Source of the DNA: Albula goreensis
Taxonomy: Eukaryota; Chordata; Actinopteri; Albuliformes; Albulidae
NCBI GenBank assembly: GCA_022829145.1
Contig: CM040755.1
Location: 22,713,063 to 22,777,062, forward strand
DNA: 64,000 bases
Direction of reading: 5' to 3'
This document shows positions 24,408 to 37,326 of the stretch, piece after piece (positions within the stretch are counted from its first letter, which is position 1; every line of letters begins with the position of its first letter). The position numbers and the translations under genes are program-made. Under the pieces are notes generated by a model, which searched no databases, was not told the origin of the DNA, and saw nothing but the letters and a program-made list of their open reading frames with translations.

Positions 24408-26292
24408 TGTAGTCTTTGTCAATAATGGTAGGACATGTTCCCTTGTCTGATTTTGATTTTGTTTTGTATTTTTAATCAAAATAATTTTGTTTCAATTCTG
24501 GGTTTTTTGCATCCTAGTTTGAACAATTTTATGTAATTACAATTCTTCTGAATTTCTTCTCATTCAGTTGACAGATGTTTCTGTAATTCTGTGTTTCATG
24601 TTTCTTACGTTTTACTGTATTTCTTAGGTCCTGTTTTAAATCTTGATATATTCCAATGCAGTGCAGTATCTCTTTCTCCCTCTCTCTCTCTCAGTGCTGT
24701 GGGATATTGATACCTGGTTTATCATGCACTTTGAAGCCATAAGAAAAGTAGTTTTCATTCTGTAGATAGAGCAGTACGTGTTTCCCCTACCTCCTGGAGA
24801 GCCAGCTCCAGACATTTGAAATGGAGGGGAAGGTAGAAACCGCAGGGGGTGCTGTGGGTTTCCTATTACTTTGGCATTTTATAAATCCGACTCTAAGGGC
24901 CACCGACCCTGTGAGGTATCCTTAATGTCCAAATATGCATGGGTTAGTGTATAATGTTTAAATGCTATTTAAATATCTGGTTAAGTTATGCATTTCAAAT
25001 GTTAGCAGTACGGTTTTTAAAAATGCACTTTCAGCTGCCCTTTGAGTTCTTTGTAGGCTGAGGCCCTCCTGTATGCGGAAGCTTTGGGGTGCCTGTGTAC
25101 ACCCACCGTTCAGGAATTTCAAATGATACCATGCTCAGGCATCATTTACCACATTTTTTTACAGTTTTGTGTTTGATACATAGAGCAGAAATCTTGCATC
25201 ATCAGCTGTGTAGTGCGATGTTATAGATTTATGACTAATAAAGTCATTTCAAAACACAATATGAGTAAAACATTGTAAGGCTAATGTCATGTAATAACAG
25301 TTTTTCTCTTTTATATAGAAGATGAATTCTCTGTATAGGTCTAGCCACAATCCTAACAATAATGATCACTACAAAGCACAGCTATAGAGATCTGTTGTTT
25401 CCCCATGGTAAAGCCATAGATTATCCTCTCTCACTCAGCACACACTGTCAGTATTGTCCGTATCATTTTTTTCAAGAATAATTTAATAAAATAGAACTAA
25501 CTGGCAAATGATATGAAGGCTGTGTTAGCGTTGTGTAACCTGGGTTTCAGACAGATCAGAGCAGTATAGACTCAGTGTCTAGAACATCTGGAAATGTCGG
25601 GGATCCCACCAAAAGCTGCAATCCGATTGGGTTTAGCACTGGGGCGCTTTTGAGCTGCAACTTTGGAGACCTGCCTACGCACAATCCAGGTTTGTCAGAA
25701 ATAACTGAGCACTGGCTCATTAGTAAAACACATCCCTATATGCTGGGCAGACTTGAGTGTCAACCTGGTCAGGCACATAGTACCTCTATGAGCCACAGCA
25801 GCCTGACAAGAGGAGCTAAGAGGAGGAGGATCCAGAATGGGGCCCTTAGGCTCGCTCCATGCTGAGACACTCAGAGTAAGAGCTGGTTTGTCACCTTAAC
25901 TGAGTGACAGTCGCATGGCACACATCACCTGTGTGAATGTGTAGGACAGAAATAGAGAGGGGAGTCACTCACAGGAGCTTGAACAACAGAGGGCACCTTC
26001 TTTCAGCTCTCTTTTCCTGTCATAATTTTAATAGAAAAATCTGATAAAATTATTTCTAATAACAATTCTTTTATAAAACAATTCTGACCTGACTGTGACC
26101 TGGGGATACTTTGAGTCTCCTTGGTCAATTTGTCAATCTCCTACTGGATCCCTCTTCCCAATCACCTGGTTCTCACTAAGAGTCATGTACAAATGGTGCA
26201 TTTTCAGTTTCCTTAATTGTCTATTTCTGATGAAAAATTGCATATCAGATAAAATTTCATTTATATTTTTCAAACAAACAGTTCCATGTAAG
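24406..26292. other. AT-rich noncoding sequence, nothing recognised
   Basis: Mostly unique AT-rich sequence with a short CT run at about 24673-24692. A 96-residue open frame at 25575-25865 is unrecognised. Confidence 0.55.
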
Positions 26293-26324
<32 letters not shown>

Positions 26325-26340
26325 CATCGTCATCATCATC
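26293..26340. repeat. (ATT)n-(ATC)n trinucleotide array
   Basis: About ten ATT units pass into ATC/GTC units. Confidence 0.95.
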
Positions 26341-27556
26341 AGTAGATGTGTAAATAATAATAGCTGTAGTAGTATGAATTATAATTTAGCAAAAACCTTA
26401 TGTTTCTGTGTTATGGTGGGTGAAAATCATGTTTTTGCGGTACTTGTAATGTGCAGTTGACTTGAGGAATGCTCACTTTTCGACTCTCACCTCCCTGCAG
26501 TATCACAATGGCCAACAGAGGGCAGTGTGGTCTATTCACCAGTGTGGTCAGTGACCCAAGCATTGAGGGATGGTGTTGGCTAGCCACTTTTTCTTGTAAA
26601 AATATGACTCTCTTTGTTATTTCAGACACACACGCTGTACCCGGGCTCCCGTTGTCATTTCTACTCATGCCAATTCTGTACGGTTCTTCGGAAACAGCAA
26701 GCCACGGTTTCAGCAGAATCACTCTCTGTTGTGTTATTCTGCAGTCTCAAATTCTGATTTTGCACTACTGCATTGCGATAGCACTGCACAGCTTCCAAGA
26801 ATATTTTTCAGTTAACTAATATTTTTATTGAAATTCCAAATTAACAATATAGTGTGAGGCACCAGTTTTAGCTATGGTCAATGTTCTATGTTTGCATAGA
26901 TCATTTATGACCAATTTTCATTCATGACATTTTATCATGGCATGATATTCTGACAAACAAGAAATGTGAATGCAAAATGCAACCTAAAGGACAACTGTTA
27001 AATGAAAATGAATGTGTGGATGGGCGCAATATATCCTGGTTAATTTTATTTCTCTCTGTGTTTTTGTGAGGCAATGGAGGCAGACTGTCTGGCTGTAATC
27101 AGATAAAAATGCGAATCACTCATAATCCTTAAAAATACACAAATGGAAGCAAAAGGAAAAAAATCAAATAAATATCTGAAATAATCCGAAATCCTTGAAT
27201 ATTAGACTTGTGTATAGTGTGACAAGATCTACGAGCCCCTGCTTTCATTGACATTACAGAGTGCTGATGCTGTTTTCAGTCTTAATACTGAAATGTGACA
27301 GTGAATGTGTGTGCATTGGGCTTTCTCTGTGTTTGTATTTAAATATATGTACTGTGAGTGTGGAAGTTGATGTTGTGTGTGAGTGAATGTGAATCTGTGT
27401 GTGTGTGTGTCTGATCATTTTTGGGCATTTGTACATGTACTCATATTTGTGGATACTTGCACCCATGTGTACAGCACATGTGGTGAAAGCTTGCATGCTT
27501 GCCAATGAAGTGTGAGTGTACCACACCTAAATGTGAGTATGTGTTTGTTGGGGTGT

Positions 27557-27558
<2 letters not shown>
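26341..27558. other. noncoding; GT-rich patch at 27300-27412
   Basis: Unique AT-rich sequence with several TAATCC/TAATCA-type cores at about 27093-27195 (bicoid-class homeodomain consensus). Diverged GT-rich sequence follows at 27300-27412. No gene is recognised. Confidence 0.45.
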
Positions 27559-27616
<58 letters not shown>

Positions 27617-27640
27617 TAGAGAGGGAGTGTGTGTGTGTGC
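27559..27640. repeat. (GT)27 microsatellite with satellite GT run
   Basis: A pure GT run of about 54 bp, then a 15-bp purine spacer and another short GT run. Confidence 0.96.
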
Positions 27641-29370
27641 GTTTACACATATTTACTCAGGGCCAGGATTTTGGTTGTTTTGATTATAATGGTGCTCCGT
27701 TGAGGGGTCATCTTTTCCTTCTTTTCCTCTTGCCCAGCTTTGCGTCTGTCTCATGATCTGGGCAGGACCTTCATCCCTCAGCCCTCAGTGTGTCCAAACA
27801 GAGAAGAAAGGAGCTTTGGAACAGTACCCCCCACCTTAACATTAATACCAGCCAATCTCTTCTTTTTTTATGTACACGGGAGCCGAATTCCTCCTGTAAA
27901 TTGAGCCTGATGTGAAATATTCTTGATGTGTGGAGTTGGATGTGCGGTTGTGAATGTTGTTATTGAGGCGGGCCCTGGCTGAGGCTTCCATTAGGGCCAT
28001 ACCGCACCCCCCCAGAGCCCCGTCTGAATCAAACCAAAAAGGAAGAGCCAGCCTCTCTACCTCCTCAAAATGTAGCCCTGCGAAAGATGAGAGGAATGAA
28101 GGAGCCTTGCTTTTTTCTCCTCTTTTCTCTGCTTTCCCTTTTTCTCTTTTCTTTTTTTCTGAAGAGGAAATCACAGAAATGTCAAGCATCTCTGCATAAT
28201 GCTTTGGTGGGCAGCACGATTGGCTGAAAAAGGGCTACTGTGGATAAGCACACAGGTCACATGACCACACGCTGACACCCTCACCGAGGAGGCTGGACTG
28301 CCAGACATTACATTTAGACATTTAGATCGTTTTTTGCCAAATTTTTATGTTGTAGTGTGTATTTTTCTCTTATTTTTGCATTTAAATATTCTTCAGAAAA
28401 AGGTGGCTTTCATGAAATATTCATCCATACATCATGCTGCTGCCCCTCACATTGAAAACTATTGCCTCCAATGTTAATATCCTTCTCATTCCTCAGATTG
28501 CTGATTAAACTTTATTTTGTGTACAATAATGGTCTGAAGCAAACCCTTTGTGCTCTGCTGAGTGCAGTAAAACTGCATATATAAACTATATAGGTGTATA
28601 CGAATATTTTGAAGTGCAGTTGTTTTAGATTTCAATTATATAATACTAATGCATTTTCCATTGCTGAAAAAATAGATACTATTATTCACTTGAAAATTTA
28701 TTAACTTCAGCAACTTAATGCAAAATGACATTATTTTGATCATGGAAACAGTCAGCTCTATTTAAAACTAAATTATGTAATATTAGTACCTCAAGTTATA
28801 TGGTTTGAAAGTGCTTCCCATTTGTCTACTGTGTATAAAGTACATCAGAAACATTCTTAAAAGAAAATGTGCCTGTATTCATAAGAATCAATTGAAATTC
28901 TATGGTCAGATGAACGTGTTGATAAATATTGTACCAATATTTGCACATCAAAGTTTTGAATATCACACAAGGTGCCAGACTGTAGTGTAGATATAACATA
29001 TTATATGTGTATGAGTGTGTGTGTGTGTAAGCATTTGTGTATGTTTGTATGTATGTGTGTGTTTTATGCATTTGTTTGTGTGTGTAATTTCTGGTCTGTA
29101 CTGTATCTCCATGACAACGTGGTTTTGATGTCAGTTTCCTCTCTGACATTTCCCCATTTGGTATGGATGGTGAACGGCGTTGCCTCTCCCCCAGCCACTG
29201 TGTCATATGAAAAACAGGGAGGGGGCTGTGAGGAGTCTAATGGGTGTCTGGGCTGATTGTCCTCAGCCGTAGCATCAGAGACAAAGCAGATGAATTGTGA
29301 AATGTATTCGAAGAGATTGGAGACAAGTGCATGTCAGCACCCCCTCCATCTCTCGCATCTCTCGCTCTCA
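27641..29370. other. noncoding; pyrimidine patch and AT-rich DNA
   Basis: A C/T-rich patch lies at about 28108-28162. 28320-28990 is AT-rich, and 28990-29085 is GT-rich and diverged. No gene is recognised. Confidence 0.5.
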
Positions 29371-29372
29371 CT

Positions 29373-29390
29373 CACACACACACACACACA

Positions 29391-29420
<30 letters not shown>
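29373..29420. repeat. (CA)10-(CT)14 compound microsatellite
   Basis: A CA run passes directly into a CT run. Confidence 0.95.
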
Positions 29421-29426
<6 letters not shown>

Positions 29427-29881
29427 CTCCCTCCTATCCTCTCTGTACACCCTCCTCTCCATCTCTTCTCTTTTTGTCTGACACACAGAAAAAATTGGTC
29501 CTGACAGCAGTGCTCTGTTTGAGCAAAACATTAAAAAAAAAGAAAATGCAATTTTCTCCTGTTATTCTTTCGTATTAGACATTCACGCAGATTTAGCCCG
29601 ATATTGGGCATATTGCGTTTGTAGTAATTCTCATATATTGCATCTGTGTTACAGTAAGAATATCTAAATGGATTCTAAAAGGATTTAAAGCTCAAGGAGA
29701 TGTATATGGTTTATTTTAATGTTCATTGAAAAACCACATAGAAATAATAGAAATTATACTTTGTAAAAATTGTAGTAATAAAATAATATGTATTCTATAG
29801 AAAGAAATGGTACTACAACTCTACTAAAAATACATTGTATTTTGCTTACTTAATATTCTTCCTTTGTCTGTAATAATTTCT

Positions 29882-29883
<2 letters not shown>

Positions 29884-29924
<41 letters not shown>

Positions 29925-30000
29925 GATTATTATTATTAGTAGTAGTAGTAATATTATTAGAAGTGGTATTATTAATACTACTACTACTACTGTAATATTA
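29884..30000. repeat. compound trinucleotide array with self-complementary halves
   Basis: About fourteen AAT units are followed by ATT, AGT, a spacer, then ATT and ACT units. AGTAGTAGTAGTA (about 29938-29950) is complementary to the TACTACTACTACT run (about 29977-29991), and the AAT block is complementary to the ATT units, so either strand can form long hairpins. Confidence 0.93.
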
Positions 30001-31129
30001 ATTTGGGTTTTTGTTTTTGTCAATATAATCATCAATTATTTACATTAATCAGCATAGTATCTTAAATATTATATTTCTGTATTGTTTCTATTTGTGTATC
30101 ATGAATACTAATATTGGTTTATGAATTATTGTCTTTATAATGGTGATCATAGCTGCTCCAGATTTTCACACTGAACAGGAGCATTGTAGTGTGATGTAGT
30201 GCTGTAGTAATGTTGCTGTGCTGTAGCCCAGCCTTTGACATGCTCAGCAGAGAGGATCTCTGTGGGCTGGCCTGCCTGTGCTGGCCCTGCACTTCAGCGC
30301 TTTGTGCATGGGTGACCCCAGGGGCAGCCCTCTGATCACCTGGTCCCACTGTGGCCTGGAGCAGGGCTTACGCAGTCCCACAGGTCCGTCCTCTTTCCCA
30401 TGCTGGAGAGAGGGAGCTGTGGCCGCAGTGTCTGCAGACAGTGTCAGACATCTTTAGACGGGCTGTAACAGTATGGTGGGTTTGGGTGCCAGGCCTGCGG
30501 TTTTGAATGGAGCCCAGGTCTGGAGGACAGCTGTGGTGGGACACACGCCAGCACACTGCACTGCACACAGATCTGCCAGCTTTAAACCCAGAGAGCCATC
30601 AACCAAGGTTGGAAGCCATCTTCATATGTATATGTGGAATGTGTGTCTGTGTGTGTGTGTGTGTTTTTCATTCTTTATTTAACTATTCACATGTGCATCT
30701 GCAGCAATTAACAACATTTCTTAACTTATTCTTTTAATGTTTTTCTTAGTCAGTTTTTATTAAATGTTATATCATTGCCTCAATTTCATCTTGATGAATT
30801 TGAAAAACAACAATAATAATAATAATAATAGTACACTAATATAGTATATTATATAATTATATAGGTTGCAATGGTAGTAATTTTGTTAAGCATTAATTTT
30901 TTTTTTATTTTTATTAATCAGACTATCAGTTTTGTACATCATAATTCAGGTACACCCTATAAAGTGCATGGGATACTGCCTTTCCCTGTCTGATTTACAC
31001 ACAGTTAAATCAGATGTGAGCAGTTACACTCTAAGCGAATGTCACAACATGTGTGTCCTGGCCAGCTGTAGCTCCTTTAAACATCCTCCCACAGTCCGGG
31101 GTTCTAAACATGCTGGGAGCTGGTCGGGC
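30001..31129. other. AT-rich noncoding sequence; short AAT array
   Basis: A short AAT run lies at about 30813-30830 and a T run at about 30898-30906. A short GT run lies at 30648-30665. The GC-richer stretch 30150-30620 carries no recognisable gene. Confidence 0.5.
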
Positions 31130-31420
31130 CCAGATAAGGGGGTGATGGCGGCTGAAGCTAGGGTTTTTGGGGTGGAGAGTGTGTGCTGGGGCCCTGATTA
31201 ATAACAGTGCATGAATCAAAAGTCCACATCGGCCAGCTCCACCTCCATTAAAGTCAAATGGGACACAGGCCCCTTTGGATCCAATTTTAATAAAAAAAAA
31301 AATGCACCCAATCAAATGTGGGGTTTGGGAAATAGGTCATCGTTCCACACCATCCTGAGACCTCAGTCACCTCGGGTGTTTTTCTGTCCATTGGACATTA
31401 ATAACGCTTAGGACTTGGCA
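31130..31420. promoter_or_regulatory. regulatory-looking complex block
   Basis: Non-repetitive sequence that is GC-richer than its neighbours, with 'CCAGATAAGG' (GATA-like, near 31130), 'CCTTTGGATCC' and 'ATCAAATG' (TCF/LEF-like cores) and 'ATTAATAACG'. It is a candidate conserved noncoding element. Conservation is untested. Confidence 0.22.
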
Positions 31421-33503
31421 CGCACACGCACACACACACCCCACATGTAGAGTATTTTACACACATTAACAATGCACATCTTAGTGTTCAGGTTCCAATT
31501 GCAAAGTACATAAAATTTGGTTGTTTTATAGATATTGTTAATTCATGTACATATTTCCAGGTAGGAAATTTGCTTTGCAAATAAAAATTTTGTAAATTTT
31601 ACATGTTTAGATTTTAATATATATTTAAGGACAAAATATTTTGAAAGTGTAGGAATTGTCTTGTGGTTTGGAAAAAAACAAGGTAATGAATTTATCACTA
31701 GAAATTAGGCAATTACATTTGCAGGTAAAAAAAATTTATAGTTCATTTTTATTTCCCTCAAAAGCACATGAATATAAAATGAGTAACTGTTTATTGAAAA
31801 AATTGTGTTATTGAAAATATACTGGTGATTGACCAGTTGAGTGAATGTAGTCAGAATGTTACAAATTGTGCTGAATAATCAGGCATTAAGGTTGGGTGAA
31901 AGTACTCGAAAGACCGAGACACATAAAAAAGCATTAAAAACATGTTGTGTTTTGAGGTGTGTGACGTTGTGATGCGGTATTCGCCGATGAGGCAGGATTG
32001 CAGGCTGTGGGGGGTGCTTGTGTGGTGCTGCTGTGGTGCAGATGGGGAGTCGTCCTGTGGCAGGCTGCTCAGAGGTCACAGTCTGGGCCTGCTCAGGGAG
32101 ATGTTGAGTGGCTGGTCCTAGAGGTGCTGCTGTGGCAGCTACTGACCCAGGATCAGTGACTGAGGTACTGATAGCAGAATCATACCGCTGCTCTCTGCTG
32201 AGTGTCCATAGTGCCGTCTGCACCCTGCCTAAATGAGTGACCAGCGCTGAGGCCTGTCTGTCCCTGTCTGGGGGCCCTCCTAATTTATTTTATTTAATTA
32301 ATTTATTAATTCTGTGGCCCCATGCTGGCTGCAGGAGCTGGACAGTCCGAAAACAGCATTTCAGATAGTCACAGGACGTACATCAGTGGTTTTATAACCT
32401 CACTCAACATGTCTGACTAAGCCCTTAACTCTTAACTCCAAACCAAAATAAGAAATATCCTATTGCTTATATACTTACAATTAACATTAATTACATTAAA
32501 CATTTCTAAAACATTTTTCATTTTGAAATATATAATTTCCCAGAAAATATGTATTTTCCTTTACACAGCAAAGGAAATATAATATGATGAACTGTATTGT
32601 GGATGCACACCACTGAACACAGCGTGTTTTGTCTTTGCCTTGATTGTGTGCTTTTTGCTGTGATGTCCGACACAAGATGGAGCCTGCAGAAGCAGTTTCC
32701 CCATGCAGGCAGCATGCAGAAGAGGGCACTGTCACTCGCTCAAATACACGCCAGCACGGACCGCACGGCATCTCTCCCTCACTCCGCTCATTCATTTCCC
32801 ACTGAAAATATACATAACGGGACCATGCTGTGAATGTGTCTCACGATTAATATTGTTATGCTCATAATTACAAACTCTGCTGTTCATAAGGTAATGGACT
32901 GTTGGAATTGTACTGTACTGTGAACTAAGTATTTTATAAAGGGTTATTGCTTGAAAGTTCAGTTTGAAGTTTCTGAGTGTACATCTCCAGTAAAGCCATT
33001 AGGTATTCTTGTGTACTTGAAAATATCATTGTAAAAATGTACCTCCTTTCATGTTGTAGTTGTAGTATCGTATAAATCCTAACTATATCTTAATGGTGTC
33101 GTGTTTAACACATTATCCCATTTTATCCTTGCAAGTGTCTCTGAATAAGAAAATCACACTGGTATTATTATGATAGTAATAGATAGTAGTCTGGAATAGT
33201 CTGTGAATGCCAGAGAATTGTTGTGAGGAATGTATTTCTGTTTTTTCGGTAGAATATTTGCTCAAATATGTAAGAATAAAATAAAATGTGCGTCACCCTT
33301 AAAGTGCAGTGGTGTAGATATTTCACTGCACAGAGATACTTGATGCACTGTAAATATTTAAAGAGACGCAGTGGTATTTAGAGAGTGAGAGGGTGATGAG
33401 GAAAATGGGAAGGTGTATCTTATATGTATAAATATTACATAGTAGCTGTGATAAAGTCCCCCCCTACATGGCCGACTGGGAACCCCCCACCACTGTCTCA
33501 GTC
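31421..33503. other. AT-rich noncoding sequence
   Basis: A short CA run lies at 31421-31438. A TAATTTAT/TTAATTAATTTATTAATT homeodomain-core cluster lies at about 32281-32311. A 114-residue minus open frame at 31879-32223 is unrecognised. No gene is recognised. Confidence 0.5.
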
Positions 33504-33552
33504 TGTGTGTGTACGTGCGTGCATGTGTGCGTGTGCGTGTGCGTGTGCGTGT
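33504..33552. repeat. GT/GC alternating array, (TGTGCG)n
   Basis: Uninterrupted alternation of purine and pyrimidine, including TGCG steps, which is a strong Z-DNA-prone composition. A diverged CA-rich patch lies about 80 bp downstream (33631-33672). Confidence 0.9.
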
Positions 33553-33794
33553 TGTTCAAATATTGTGGTCTGACACCTGTTCTTCCTCATATTAGGTGCA
33601 GGTAGAGATGAACAAATAAAAATATATAAATACACACACAAACACAGTCACACATACACACAGATGCTCACGTGTTTTTGCGTGCATACATGTCTGTCTC
33701 ATCTAGTTATACTTTAAAAGATCACTGCTGTAATATTTATGTCTTTTTTCAACTCCCTTTTTTATGTTTTGTCCCTCTTTCTTGGTCTTTGTAG

Positions 33795-33947
33795 ACTCTA
33801 AATGATGTAGCAGCTGGTCTGAGGACAGCTTCTCTTGCTCCATCTCACATGCATGTAGAGAATTAGCCCTGTGGTCATGTTGTGGTCTTGGGTGGTTGTG
33901 CCGCGGTGTTTGGGAGCTGTCTGTACAGGTTAGATGTTCCGGATGCT
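33795..33947 (+). other. candidate exon after a strong acceptor-like tract
   Basis: A long pyrimidine-rich tract ends in 'TCTTTGTAG' at 33794, a good acceptor. The first frame is open for 23 codons (starting TLNDVAAGLRTAS) and then stops. A possible donor 'ACAG|GTTAGA' is non-optimal. A terminal coding exon, noncoding exon or coincidence are all possible. No homologue is recognised. Confidence 0.13.
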
Positions 33948-35079
33948 TCCACTTTTATATTTAATACTGCCAAGGTTCTGTGATTTATGAGACACATTAA
34001 ATTACTTGTACAGGACAGGTGGTCAGGTGTCTCTGTCCCAGAAGCTCTTTTCTATCAGGAAACGCCTTGATTAGAAAAGATTACATTTTGAAAATGAAAA
34101 AAATGTATTTGAGTACTTGTTTTTGAGGTTCAAATTTTGGCCAAATTTTAAAATCATGTTTTACTAGATACAGTATGTGTATGTCGATAAATTGTTAAAT
34201 ATTAAAACATATTAAAACCATACATTTTCATAATTTCAATATTGCTATAAAGTATATGATTGAATACTTTTTTGCTATACGTGGAGCTTCCTAGTCTGTA
34301 GTGTGTTTATGTACATTATGTCTTTTTACGCACATCTCATCCATACATGCATATCAGCGGCTGCCGGTTGCTCCTCTTTTTAAAAAGTTTGTGGTTTACT
34401 TGGTTGGTCGGGTGTGTGCCTGGGAAAAAGAGTGATCCTTAGTTTTTCCCTGTGTTTAATCAGTAAGATCAACTGTTGTGCTTCCTGTAGGTTTTTATTC
34501 CCCCCAAAGAAAGACTTGATGAACTGAAGCATCACTGTAATCTCCACTCCAACAACAGCAGGAACCCAAAGCCAGTGTATCACTGCCCACTTCTGTGCCC
34601 ACCAAGACTCCCATGGGCCCATTCTTTGCCCCATATCCTCCACCATATCCATCTTTCCTTCCATCAGTGGAGGGTTGCCATTTCTGCATTGTTTCCTCCT
34701 ACCACTCACAAAATACTTTCCCCTTTTGCTCAGGGGAAAGTACTGGGGGTATACACAGCAATAATCTCTATCAAAGGGTAATCGGTATCCCACAGGGGTG
34801 CTGACAGACATGAGTGTGAGGGGTGCACTGTAAAACAGAAGCTCTCCCATTGGCCACCCACTGCTCGGCTGTCGGCTGCGGACTCACTCTGGGTCAGGCC
34901 AACTCTGACTTAATCCAGAATGCCTGAATCTGCGTCCTTCCCTCAGTTAGGTCTTTCACCCTATTACAGTGTGGGGCAGTGTGTTACGCATACTGCAACT
35001 GCAATGTTCCATTGCACTGCTTCACTCTAATGCCTTATTTCCTAAACTAATACATATTAACACTGATGATGTTATTACC
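33948..35079. other. noncoding; unrecognised 156-residue open frame
   Basis: The minus frame 34380-34850 is the longest non-repeat frame in this part. No domain, signal peptide or splice logic is apparent, so I do not call it a gene. The rest is unique AT-rich sequence. Confidence 0.45.
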
Positions 35080-35500
35080 CTTTATGGTTTTTTTTCGGTT
35101 GACACAACTGACTTTAAAAAATAAGTATTCTGGAATTTGATGGAGGAGTTTTTTATCTGGATCCAAAATGGAGGACCAATTCCTCACTGCTGTATTAACA
35201 TGTCAGGATGGGCCGCAGTAATGAATCACCTACCCCAAATGCTGCAAGTTAAAAAGTGGAAATGAAAGTAAACCTTTGTTTATGTCACCTATCAGCATGA
35301 AATATTTACTCTTCTGCGCCGCTCGCTCCCCATTTCCCACCAGCGTGATAAAAGGTTGTCGAGTTTTTTTGACTCCCACTCCTTGCTTAACCCTTTACGG
35401 TGTTCCTCCTTCTTCAGAGGCGTCCGGGGCATTAGAGATCCCTTCAGTTTGCTGAAACCTGCTGTCTTAGACTTTTCGCCTCCTTTTTTTTCCTCTGAAA
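35080..35500. promoter_or_regulatory. regulatory-looking complex block
   Basis: Non-repetitive sequence with a balanced mixture of AT- and CpG-containing motifs (TTTATCTGG, GTAATGAATCACC, TGCGCCGCTCGC, GCGTGATAAAAGG). It resembles a deeply conserved noncoding element in texture. Conservation is untested. Confidence 0.25.
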
Positions 35501-35929
35501 GAAAGAAATGTTGAAGATGTGGAGAACATTCCTCTGGGAATCGTGTAAGCATTTGACCAGGTGTTCGTTGCGACACTTTCAATATTTTATTTTCTGCCGG
35601 GGAAGTCAGTGTATCCCCTTTTTCCCTTCAATCTTCTGTCACATGTGCAGCTCATGTCTCAACATCTCTGTGCCGTGTGAAATCATCTCATATTTACTGT
35701 GACAACATACCACACCTCCTGACTGCATTTTCATCTGTAATAAAAAAAAAAAGCAGAGCACAGCAAATAATTGTATGGTTGACTAAATACAATGATACAT
35801 TTGGAGTGACCTTACCAAATGTTTCATAGCATTAAGTGAATAGGTAGTGGCTAAATGCATTGTTTCTCTTTTTTGTGTAGCTAGCAGTGGTATGACACTA
35901 TCCTTTGTGTGAACAAGACCTAGTTTGGT
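35501..35929. other. noncoding sequence, nothing recognised
   Basis: Unique AT-rich sequence with an A11 run at about 35741. Confidence 0.5.
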
Positions 35930-36245
35930 TTGCATTTGTGTGTGTATGTAAGACTGAGGGGCTGCAGTGTATCAGCAGAGGGATATGTGCGATAGTTAAA
36001 GAAGGCTTGTGCATTAGTTTGTGTTTGTGTAGTTCTGCATATGTATCTCAGTATCTGTAAGCCTGAGGAACTTCCATGTGTGCAAGTAAGTAAAGGCTCG
36101 TGTATCTGCACCTGTGCGTGTGTGTATGCGTGTGTTTGTGTGTGGATCTGTGTTTGTGTATGGCATGTGAGGATACGTCTTTGTTTCTGTGTGTCTGTAA
36201 GTCTGAGGAGCTGTTGTGTGTTTGCTGGCTTAGGTGTGTTGGATG
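35930..36245. repeat. degenerate GT-rich long-period repeat
   Basis: The motif TGTAAG(A/C/T)CTGAGG followed by (G/A)(G/A)CT recurs at 35947, 36056 and 36196 (spacings 109 and 140 bp), embedded in diverged GTGTGT and GTATCTG sequence. This suggests a decayed minisatellite with a period above 100 bp. Confidence 0.5.
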
Positions 36246-37150
36246 TAAACCGCCCGCGGTTGCCTTGCTTTTTCTCCACCTTCTCTTACTATTATTTCAA
36301 ACCAAAAGCAAAAACTGCTCTTTTTCTGATTACTATTTCAAGAGAAAACAAAACTGTTAGGAATACAGGCTCAGGTAGGGGGATATTTCCGAGCTCTTCC
36401 TGGTGCCTCACTGTGGTAGACTGCTCCTGGAGTTGTCATTGTGTGGATCCTTTCTTACAGTGTAGAGGGCAATTACAAGAGAGCCGTGCTACATTTTTGG
36501 TCTTTATTCCCCACACCTCCATTATGCTGGCTCTATACTGAACTGAATTCCTTCCTTAGATAAAGTTAAGATAAGCCCTGAGCTGCTTTTTAGACATTTG
36601 AAAAGTGTTTTTTGCCCAAATGCTTCCTACAAGCTGTAGATATGGATGTATGTTGTGTAGCATACAATATGTCCATACATGTGCAAAAGGGAAATATATA
36701 TGTGTGTGTGGGGGTGTGTGTGTGTGAAGGCTGATTATGTATATAATGGATTTATATAGTCTTATTAAATGCATATAATGTCATATTAATTGAAAAGGAA
36801 TGATATCTGTAAAAACCTATGCAGTTACCTTTCCCTGGTATGTATGTGCATGTATCTCAGATAATTTCTATTATTCTGTATTCATTCACACATACAAACA
36901 GTCAGTCATCTTATTCTCTATACATGCATATATATTTTACGGCATAAACAGATATTCTTTATTGTTTCAAAGGTTGAACCCCAAGGTCTTAGATGCTCAG
37001 GTCAGGATCTCTGCCCCCATGTGTCTGCCAGGGCCATTTTAAAGTCCTGTCAGTTTTTTTAAATGGGAGTATGGGGCTTATATCAAGAGGGGAGATCATA
37101 AATATTCGGTGCTACAGGGAGACAAAGGGGCTAAAATGGAAGGCTTTTGC
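36246..37150. other. noncoding; short GT run at 36698-36726
   Basis: Unique sequence with no recognised gene. The GT run at 36698-36726 is broken by a G5 block. Confidence 0.5.
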
Positions 37151-37155
37151 CGGAC

Positions 37156-37227
37156 AGGGTTGGGGTGGGGTGGTGGGGGGTGGGGTGGGTTGGGGCGGAG
37201 GGGGTCGGGTAGGGCGAGGGTGGAGGG
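37156..37227 (+). repeat. G-rich cluster with strong quadruplex potential
   Basis: About twelve runs of three or more G fall within 72 bp, separated by one to four bases, mostly T. Many overlapping G-quadruplex arrangements are possible on the + strand. Confidence 0.85.
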
Positions 37228-37326
37228 ATCTCGTAGTGTCATGTACCTCAGTCATTTTTCTTGTGTGCTTAGAACTCAGTCAGGGGTTTAATTGGAATCC
37301 GGACTTCAAAGACTCCCTCACTCTGA

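Noticed and set aside
28303-28330. Sequence resembling an L2 tail (ACATTACATTTAGACATTTAG)
   Set aside because: The similarity stops before the diagnostic TTATCC part, so it is too short to call.
34380-34850. 156-residue minus-strand open frame
   Set aside because: No recognisable domain, no flanking splice logic, and composition compatible with chance in a moderately GC stretch.
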